NCBI GenBank assembly: GCA_964429265.1
Contig: CAYSBK010000128.1
Coordinates: 1 to 7,138, forward strand
Reading direction: 5' to 3'
Source of the DNA: CAYSBK01 sp964429265
GTDB taxonomy: Bacteria; Planctomycetota; Phycisphaerae; Sedimentisphaerales; Anaerobacaceae
Length of the DNA: 7,138 bases
Of this stretch, positions 1-6,018 are shown in pieces. Made by a program: the position numbers and the translations under genes. Within the stretch, counting starts at the first letter, position 1; each line of letters starts with the position of its first letter. The notes beneath the pieces were generated by a model. It saw only the letters and a list, made by a program, of their open reading frames with translations, searched no databases and was not told the DNA's origin.

Positions 1-3
1 AAA

Positions 4-1065
4 TCACATCCAAAAGATTTTGCAGGAAACCGCCGGCAATATCGCCCAGGCCGCGTCATCGCAGCCAAGGGCGTCCTCGCTGAGCTGCCTGATTTCCAGA
101 ACGCCCGCCTCGGCATTGCGAAGCGTGAACGTCACGCCCACCGTCCCGGGCCGATTCGGTTCGTTGTCCGACTCGACCCGCCCCGGCACCGACGCCGACC
201 TGACCGCCCGAACGTCGCCGTTCAGGCTCAATTGAATGTCCGCATTGACGGGCTGCCGGCCGTAGTTCGCCACCGTTGCAAAGACGCTTACCTCGGAAGG
301 GTCCTCGTACGACCTGCGGGCACGCATCGCCGTTATTCCAAGGTTGTTGCTCGACCGTCCCGTGCAGTGGAACTGAACCTCCCCGCCGGCAGCGGCCACC
401 CTGTCGGCATCCTGCAGCCGCCCGTCGCTGAACAGAACGAGCTGGGCCTGCGGCTGCGAACTGCGGTTGTTTGCCTCCTCGCCCGGCGACTGCGTAAACG
501 CCCGCGCAACGGTGACCGCCTCGGCCAGCAGGGAACGGTTATGCCCCGGCTTGATAGAGTCGATCGCCGCCAGAACCTGCCGCTTGTCCGACGTGAAGTT
601 GCACATAACCTTTGCGTGGTCGTCGAATGCAATCACCATCACCTGGTCCCCGCCGCCCAGCGGTAGAAACTCCCCCCCGCGAAGAGACCGCACAAACGTC
701 TTGGCCTGTTCCTTCGCCTGCTCCAGCCGCGTACGGCCCGATGGGCCGTCAGCAGTGGTCATACTCGCCGAGCGGTCGATAAGCACCACGTACCGCTTGC
801 CCGGCCCGCCTCGAAGCGACAGCACCGGCTTGCCCAGCCCAAGCACAATCGCAAGAATCGCAAGCAACTGCAAAAGAAACAGGATGTTGCGTCGCAGCCG
901 CTGAAAAGGCGCATTGACCTGCAGGTCCTGCACCGCGCGCTTCCACAAAAGCGTGCTGGAAATAAGCTGTTCGGTCCGCCTTAACTTCAGAAAGTACAAA
1001 AGCACCAGCAGCGGTATCGCAACCGTACCGGCGTAAACCGCAGTCAATGGTGTAAGCCATTGCAT
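4..1065 (-). CDS. BatA-like membrane VWA protein, 353 aa, ending abruptly
   Basis: An N-terminally anchored VWA protein of the BatA/aerotolerance type. Hydrophobic helices lie at about 9-27 and 60-78, with a basic cytoplasmic loop (LKLRRTEQ, PFQRLRRN) between them, so the VWA domain (about 90-235) should face the periplasm. MIDAS DRSASM is at 97-102 and LFSDGR at 211-216. A beta-rich, CARDB/Ig-like region (about 240-340) follows. ATG 1065 is clear: GGAGG lies 8 bases upstream and the helix pattern begins at once. The same frame is open upstream to 1473, but that part overlaps the DUF58 gene and has no domain character. The frame ends at TGA 4-6 after CKIFWM. By comparison with the neighbouring 990-residue protein, a Rossmann/GATase-like domain would be expected to start there, so the gene may be shortened, frameshifted or split. 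The C-terminal membrane helix typical of the family is missing from the visible frame. Confidence 0.88.
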   Translation of the reverse strand: MQWLTPLTAVYAGTVAIPLLVLLYFLKLRRTEQLISSTLLWKRAVQDLQVNAPFQRLRRNILFLLQLLAILAIVLGLGKPVLSLRGGPGKRYVVLIDRSASMTTADGPSGRTRLEQAKEQAKTFVRSLRGGEFLPLGGGDQVMVIAFDDHAKVMCNFTSDKRQVLAAIDSIKPGHNRSLLAEAVTVARAFTQSPGEEANNRSSQPQAQLVLFSDGRLQDADRVAAAGGEVQFHCTGRSSNNLGITAMRARRSYEDPSEVSVFATVANYGRQPVNADIQLSLNGDVRAVRSASVPGRVESDNEPNRPGTVGVTFTLRNAEAGVLEIRQLSEDALGCDDAAWAILPAVSCKIFWM

Positions 1066-1070
1066 AAACG

Positions 1071-1080
1071 CTTCCTCCCG
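1071..1080 (-). promoter_or_regulatory. Shine-Dalgarno for the BatA-like gene
   Basis: CGGGAGGAAG on the minus strand occupies half of the 20-base spacer after the DUF58 stop. Its GGAGG core is 8 bases from ATG 1065. It is the strongest ribosome binding site in the window and fixes the start of the BatA-like gene. Confidence 0.85.
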
Positions 1081-1085
1081 GTCAC

Positions 1086-1997
1086 CTAACGCAGCAGCCG
1101 AATCCGACGCAGGTAATTCAGCACCAGCAGTTCCACCGAATCGCTCGAACGCGCAAGCACGTATGACGCACCACGTCGCGTGCAGAAGTTCTTCAGCTCG
1201 TTGCAGTACGCCGACAGGTTCCGCTTGTAATACTTCAGCAGAGCCGAGCTTACCGTAATCTCCGCCGCATCTGCGTCCTCGACGTCTATCAGTTTCAAAT
1301 CGCCCGACAGCTCCGGCTCCAGCTCCGCATCCGAAAGCACCTGCACCACGTAAACATCGTAGTTGGTGCCTATCAGCCGACGCAGCCCCGACTCGAAACC
1401 TTCCTTGAAGAAGAAATCTGATATGATAATCATTATGCCGGTCCCAACCCGACTGGCCGCAAGCTGCCGGCACGTAGCCTCAAAATCCCCACCACCCTCG
1501 CACCGGCTCGTCAACAAAAGCTCGGCCATCCGTGGAAGATAATTCCGCCCGCGCATATTCGTAAGCTGGTTCTTTATCCCGTCCGCGAAGGTGCTGATGG
1601 TAAGGCGGTTGTTGTTGACCAGGCTGACGTAACCAAGCGCTGCCGCCAGCTTCTTGACAAAGACCTGCTTCGAAGGCTCCGGCAGTTCCATCGAAGCGCT
1701 GGCGTCAAGCGCAAGGTTAACCGTCAAGTCCTGCTCCTCCAGGAACAGCTTCAAGAACAACTGCTCCAGCCGGCCGTAGATATTCCAGTCCACGAAACGC
1801 AGGTCGTCTCCCACAACGTAGGGCCTGTGGTCGGCGAACTCGACGCTCTGGCCACGACGCTTCGACCGACGCTCGCCCTGAAGCTTGCCCTGGAGAATCT
1901 TCCGGCTTAGAACGTCGAGCGCATCGAGCCTTGCCATAAACTCAGGCTCCAGAAGCTCCGTCAACTTCCTGACAGAACCGGTTCCACCTGCTTTCAC
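1086..1997 (-). CDS. DUF58 protein with VWA-type MIDAS, soluble, 303 aa
   Basis: A DUF58 family protein, the usual companion of MoxR ATPases. The family signature is clear: GERRSKRRGQSVEFADHRPY at about 41-60, then VVGDDLRFVDWNIYGR (61-76), in which the D/W residues are conserved. The metal-binding MIDAS motif DASASM is at 98-103 and a second acidic site, IISDFFF, at 191-197. There are no transmembrane helices, so this is the soluble short form rather than the membrane form seen in some bacteria, and it should work in the cytosol beside the ATPase. The start is GTG 1997, overlapping the ATPase stop as GTGA; AGGAG 10 bases upstream supports it, and the nearest in-frame ATG (residue 21) would remove conserved N-terminal sequence. 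Its biochemical activity is unknown; metal-dependent protein binding is the inferred role. Confidence 0.95.
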   Translation of the reverse strand: MKAGGTGSVRKLTELLEPEFMARLDALDVLSRKILQGKLQGERRSKRRGQSVEFADHRPYVVGDDLRFVDWNIYGRLEQLFLKLFLEEQDLTVNLALDASASMELPEPSKQVFVKKLAAALGYVSLVNNNRLTISTFADGIKNQLTNMRGRNYLPRMAELLLTSRCEGGGDFEATCRQLAASRVGTGIMIIISDFFFKEGFESGLRRLIGTNYDVYVVQVLSDAELEPELSGDLKLIDVEDADAAEITVSSALLKYYKRNLSAYCNELKNFCTRRGASYVLARSSDSVELLVLNYLRRIRLLR

Positions 1998-3019
1998 GGT
2001 ATTTTTGCTCCTGTTTCAAGTGATTTTGGAGTCTTCTCGACTATTTCCTGCAGCACGTCGTCCGTGCTTATGCCCTCGGCCTGGCCCTCGAAGTTCAGCA
2101 GTATCCGGTGACGCAGCCCCGGCAAAACCGATTCCGAAATGTCGCTGAAGCTGACGTGGTAACGCTCGTCGAGCAGCGCCCGAACCTTGCCAGACAACAC
2201 CAGCGCCTGAACCCCGCGAGGAGACGACCCGAACCGCACGAAACGATTGGTCATCTCGGTGGCAAACTCACCCTGAGGATGCGTCGCCAGCACCAGCCGA
2301 ATCGCGTAATCCTGCACGTGCGGTGCTATCGCCACCCGCCGCACCAGCTTCTGTGCATCCAGGATCCTGTCCGCGTCGATAATGGCAGAGGCGCTGGGCT
2401 GCTCGCCCCGCGTCGTCCTGTCCAGGATCGTCCCAAGCTCTTCGCGGTCGCTGTAGTCAACCAGCAGCTTGAAGAAAAAGCGGTCCAACTGCGCCTCCGG
2501 CAGCGGGTACGTGCCTTCCTGCTCGATGGGATTCTGCGTGGCCAGCACGATAAACGGCTCAGGCAGCTTGCGAAGCTGGCCCCCGCTTGTCACCGAGTGC
2601 TCCTGCATCGCCTCCAGCATTGCCGATTGCGTCTTCGGCGTGGCACGGTTGATTTCGTCGGCCAGGATTATCTGCCCGAAGATGGGCCCGTACTGAAACT
2701 CGAACCGACGCCTGCCCGTGGCCTGGTCTTCCATCACCACGTTGGTACCGATGATGTCGGCCGGCATCAGGTCCGGCGTAAACTGTATCCGCCGAAACTC
2801 CAGCGACAATGCATCGCTCAGCGTCCGCACGAGCAGCGTCTTGCCCAGCCCCGGCACACCCTCCAGCAGCACGTGCCCACCGCAGAAAAGGCATATCAGC
2901 ACGTTCTCGATGATGTCCTCGTGCCCGACGATGACCTTCGAAACCTCCGCCTTGAGCGACTCGAACATCTTGCGGAAATCCCGACATTCCTTCTCAACAT
3001 CTTTTTCCGTCTTTGCCAT
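1994..3019 (-). CDS. MoxR-family AAA+ ATPase, 341 aa
   Basis: A cytosolic AAA+ ATPase of the MoxR family (AAA_3 plus AAA_lid_2). Such proteins form hexamers and are thought to act as chaperones for VWA-domain partners. Counting from ATG 3019: Walker A GVPGLGKT at 54-61, Walker B ILADEINRA at 118-126, the sensor-1-like ATQNP at 160-164 inside the MoxR hallmark NPIEQEGTYPLPEAQLDRF, an arginine-finger-type LDRF at 178-181, and the lid/sensor-2 SPRGVQAL at 266-273. All ATPase motifs look intact. The length is normal for the family. The frame could start 9 codons earlier at GTG 3046, overlapping the preceding TAG by one base, but ATG 3019 has AGGAG 8 bases upstream and the GTG has only a poor site. 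The 3' end shares GTGA with the DUF58 gene. Its position between the 990-residue VWA protein and the DUF58 protein makes those its likely clients. Confidence 0.96.
   Translation of the reverse strand: MAKTEKDVEKECRDFRKMFESLKAEVSKVIVGHEDIIENVLICLFCGGHVLLEGVPGLGKTLLVRTLSDALSLEFRRIQFTPDLMPADIIGTNVVMEDQATGRRRFEFQYGPIFGQIILADEINRATPKTQSAMLEAMQEHSVTSGGQLRKLPEPFIVLATQNPIEQEGTYPLPEAQLDRFFFKLLVDYSDREELGTILDRTTRGEQPSASAIIDADRILDAQKLVRRVAIAPHVQDYAIRLVLATHPQGEFATEMTNRFVRFGSSPRGVQALVLSGKVRALLDERYHVSFSDISESVLPGLRHRILLNFEGQAEGISTDDVLQEIVEKTPKSLETGAKIP
2008..2012 (-). promoter_or_regulatory. Shine-Dalgarno for the DUF58 GTG start
   Basis: AGGAG on the minus strand sits within the last codons of the MoxR gene, 10 bases before GTG 1997. 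Together with the GTGA stop/start overlap it indicates coupled translation of ATPase and DUF58 protein. Confidence 0.7.
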
Positions 3020-3027
3020 CTCTGGTT

Positions 3028-3032
3028 CTCCT
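3028..3032 (-). promoter_or_regulatory. Shine-Dalgarno that decides the MoxR start
   Basis: AGGAG on the minus strand is 8 bases before ATG 3019 and lies in the short AT-rich spacer after the stop of the preceding gene. It argues against the upstream GTG 3046, which would make this element part of the coding sequence. Confidence 0.75.
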
Positions 3033-3045
3033 GAACTTTTATTCA

Positions 3046-6018
3046 CTATGTCTTTTTGCCGGCATCACCCTTGCGCTGTTCGGCCGCCTTGCGCTTCGCC
3101 TGCAGCAACTGGTCTATGTGCGACGCCGGTGCCTCTTTGCCGGCGGCCACCTGCTTCTGTTCGGCCGGTTTCTCCGGGCGGACCTCTTGCTTGGGCTCGA
3201 CCTTTGCCACGGGCAGTTGTTCCTCCGCCGCCCGTTCAGCCCCACGATACCGCCGCGACGCCACCGCACGTGATGAACGCTCCGCAAGCTCACGCCGAAG
3301 CTTCTCCCGCCTCAATCTCAACTGGTCGATTGTCTTTTCCGCCTTCGCCTGGGGCCTTAGCGACCCGACAAATGCCAACGCTCTGCGCCACGCCGCCTGA
3401 ACGTCGACCGCTATCCGCCGAACCGCCACGTCCGCAAGGAACAGCGCCAGCCACAGCAGCATCAGCTTCTTTGTCAGAGGCAACTGTGTCTGGGGAAACT
3501 TTACGCCGGCATAATCGAACAGTTTCGCCTCGTTCGGGTCTGCTGGCAGAATCCGGCCGCCCGTCAGCTCGCTGACCTGCCGCAACAGCGGCGCGTTGTC
3601 GCTGAGGTCCCGAAACTCCGACGCAAACGGCACCGTCGCAGTGGCCTGAATAACCCGGGCCGTCCCCTCCGCACCCACCTTGCGATACCGAAGGTTTATT
3701 ACGTAGCTGCCCGGCCGGGCCGCCTGGAATTGCCCCCGGTACTGCCCAGGCCCTATCTGTGTCAGCTCAAGACGACGAGCCTCGGCATCGGGCGAAATCA
3801 CCTGCGCTTCCATGTTCGCCAACTGTGCGAATCCTCCCTCGCTGCCGACCGCCTCCACGTTCACCGTAACGGACCTGCCCTCCACGTCCGCCAGTATCTC
3901 GCAGTCGGACGGTTGCGCAGGCTTCGCCGCCCATCGGACCGCCTGCTCCCAGAACCGCCCAAACCCACCCCAGCCCAGCCACGACGCGGCCCACCGGCTG
4001 TCGACGCTGCTGGTAAACGCCACGCACCTGCCCAGTCCCGACTGGCAGCTCGCCAGCACCGGGTCGCCCTCGCTGGTTGCCAGGATCGTCTGGCTCAGGC
4101 CGCCCTTGGGACCGGTCAGAACGTAACCGTCAAGCTGCGGCAGCGGAACACCCAGCCCCGAGATGATTTCGCTCAGCGAGAACGAAACACTCGGCGTAAA
4201 GGTCTGCTCGACTATCAGGCTGCGCCTGACCACCTGCGCTTCCTTGATGAATATCTGTGGAAGTTGCTGAGGGTTCGTAACGTCGTAATACCGCCCGCCG
4301 GTGTTCCGCGCAACCCACAGCAGGTTCTGCTTGTCCGAAGCACTGTGCGGAAATATCGCCACGCCCGTGACCGTGATACCCGCCTGCTTGCAGTTGTTCA
4401 GCAATTGCCGGCTCGGCGGCTGTGGGTCGCCGTCACTTATCACTATCACGTGTTTTTGACTTGCATCGCAGGCCCGCAGTGCGTTGTACGCCTGCAAGAG
4501 ATGGTCATGAAGGCTCGGCATATCCCCCATCACCATATTCCTGATCGCCGCGGTTATGCCCTTCTTGTCGCCGACCTCACTGAGCGGATAAACCCAGTCC
4601 CCCGTTCCCTGCCAGTTGTACGCCAGTATCCCCGCAAGGTCCAGCCGGCTCAGCGTATCGACCGCCGCCTGTGCCACCCGCTTGCCCCAGTAGTTGCCCT
4701 GCGGCATCTCGCACGCGTGCATAATCAGAACCAGCGCCCCTTTCGGAAGCTGCTTTTTCTGCGGAGGGTCAAGGTCCACCGGAAGCACCTCGGCCACCGC
4801 CGAGCCTATCCATCCACCTGCACCGAAGGCTTTCGGCCCGCCCGTCATCACCAGCCCGCCGCCAAGGTCCTGAACGTACCGAACCAGCATCTGCTGCTGC
4901 TCGAACGTGAAATTGCTGACGTCCGTATTGACCAGCACCACCGCATCCGCATCCATCAGCCGAACCAGGTTGTCCGGAAACTCCGCCGCCGTGATGTACC
5001 GCACGTCGATATCCGCCCCCGCCAGGGCCTCCACCAGCGCCTTGGCACTGCCGTCGCCGCCGTCTGCGACCAGCACGTGGCCGGGACCCGAAACAACCGT
5101 TACCGCCGTGGCCTGGTTGTTCTGGGTTATACGGTCCTGGTTCGGGTCGTCCGGCACAAAGAACCCCTTGAACTCGTGCACCCCCCGGCTCGAAAGTGGA
5201 ACCGATACCACCTTGACGTTCGTGCCCGGCTCCAACTCAACCGGTACCGCAAGCTCCGCCGACCCCGGCGACAGGTCCACGGGCTTGCCGTTCAGATTCA
5301 GCAACAGCCGACCCTTGGCCGACTCGGTGCTGTTAAGAATGAACCGAAGCTGCACCGTTTCGCCCGACCGCGCCCGCGTCGGCGCGGCCAGACGCCTGAA
5401 AACCACCTCCTGCTCGTAGTTGTAGTAGATAGGCAGAACGTCTATCGGTATCTTGTTCGCCGCGGCAAGCCTTGCCGCTTCCTTCAAATCGCCCGCCGTC
5501 TGGTTGCCCTCGCTTACCAGCAGGATGCGGACCGCCGTATCAGGAGGCGCAATCGCCATCGCCATCTGTACCCCGTCCGCAAGCCTGCTCTCCAGGCCCC
5601 GGAGGCTGATATTGCGCTGCGCAATCTTCGTATCACCGGACGGCAGCTTGGAAATGCTGGCGAACTCTGCAACATCGACCATTGCCACCCGTTCCTGCTC
5701 GTCCTTCGACGCAAGTGCCTTGCGAAGATAATCCAGCGCCGCATCCTGCAGGTTCACTGGTATCGACTGGCTCCGGTCGAAAACGACCACCACCGTAAGC
5801 CGCTTGTGTTTGCGCGTCAGCATCGGCCTGGCCAGAAGCGCCGCCAGCAGCACTATCACCACGCACCGCAGCACAATCGCCGCAAGCCGCCGCCACCGCC
5901 CCAGCGAACCCAGGCTGCGATGCCCAAGCCACACCACCGGCACCACCAGAATGCAGCCCAGCAGCCACCAGGGCTGTGCAAAATAAAACCCGTAGGACAT
6001 ACTCAGCGAAGCCGCCAT
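3046..6018 (-). CDS. Membrane VWA / GATase1-like / VWA protein, 990 aa
   Basis: A large envelope protein of unknown exact role. Transmembrane helices lie at about 17-32 and 45-63, with a basic loop between them, which places the next part in the periplasm. VWA domain 1 (about 75-200) has MIDAS motif DRSQS (81-85), but its usual SDG is VSEGN (168-172). An Ig-like beta region spans about 205-310. A GATase1-like (DUF1355-type) domain spans about 314-418, with the GGPKAFGAGGW signature at 393-403 and no visible catalytic Cys elbow. VWA domain 2 (about 427-595) has MHACEM at 433-438 in place of DxSxS but keeps VISDGD (526-531). A further beta-rich region is followed by TM3 (about 849-866) and a basic, Lys/Glu/Ala-rich tail (867-990), predicted to be cytoplasmic. 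ATG 6018 is preferred because AGGA lies 7 bases upstream; ATG 6000 has no Shine-Dalgarno. The architecture resembles large planctomycete VWA proteins found beside MoxR/DUF58 genes, and is presumably a partner of the ATPase encoded next. Confidence 0.9.
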   Translation of the reverse strand: MAASLSMSYGFYFAQPWWLLGCILVVPVVWLGHRSLGSLGRWRRLAAIVLRCVVIVLLAALLARPMLTRKHKRLTVVVVFDRSQSIPVNLQDAALDYLRKALASKDEQERVAMVDVAEFASISKLPSGDTKIAQRNISLRGLESRLADGVQMAMAIAPPDTAVRILLVSEGNQTAGDLKEAARLAAANKIPIDVLPIYYNYEQEVVFRRLAAPTRARSGETVQLRFILNSTESAKGRLLLNLNGKPVDLSPGSAELAVPVELEPGTNVKVVSVPLSSRGVHEFKGFFVPDDPNQDRITQNNQATAVTVVSGPGHVLVADGGDGSAKALVEALAGADIDVRYITAAEFPDNLVRLMDADAVVLVNTDVSNFTFEQQQMLVRYVQDLGGGLVMTGGPKAFGAGGWIGSAVAEVLPVDLDPPQKKQLPKGALVLIMHACEMPQGNYWGKRVAQAAVDTLSRLDLAGILAYNWQGTGDWVYPLSEVGDKKGITAAIRNMVMGDMPSLHDHLLQAYNALRACDASQKHVIVISDGDPQPPSRQLLNNCKQAGITVTGVAIFPHSASDKQNLLWVARNTGGRYYDVTNPQQLPQIFIKEAQVVRRSLIVEQTFTPSVSFSLSEIISGLGVPLPQLDGYVLTGPKGGLSQTILATSEGDPVLASCQSGLGRCVAFTSSVDSRWAASWLGWGGFGRFWEQAVRWAAKPAQPSDCEILADVEGRSVTVNVEAVGSEGGFAQLANMEAQVISPDAEARRLELTQIGPGQYRGQFQAARPGSYVINLRYRKVGAEGTARVIQATATVPFASEFRDLSDNAPLLRQVSELTGGRILPADPNEAKLFDYAGVKFPQTQLPLTKKLMLLWLALFLADVAVRRIAVDVQAAWRRALAFVGSLRPQAKAEKTIDQLRLRREKLRRELAERSSRAVASRRYRGAERAAEEQLPVAKVEPKQEVRPEKPAEQKQVAAGKEAPASHIDQLLQAKRKAAEQRKGDAGKKT

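Noticed and set aside
1066..1085. Possible terminator in the spacer between the DUF58 and BatA-like genes
   Set aside because: The 20 bases hold a ribosome binding site and no hairpin followed by a T run.
1066..1473. Upstream extension of the BatA-like frame by 136 codons
   Set aside because: It overlaps the DUF58 gene on the same strand in another frame and has a Gly/Ala/Arg-rich translation with no domain. ATG 1065 has an excellent ribosome binding site.
2108..3034. A 308-codon open frame on the plus strand
   Set aside because: It mirrors the MoxR gene on the other strand. The translation is Arg/His/Leu-rich without family motifs, while the minus strand has every AAA+ motif.
2995..3065. 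AT-rich stretch before the MoxR gene as an internal promoter
   Set aside because: No -35/-10 pair with proper spacing is visible. The low G+C fits reduced RNA structure around a ribosome binding site, and a similar dip occurs before the DUF58 start.
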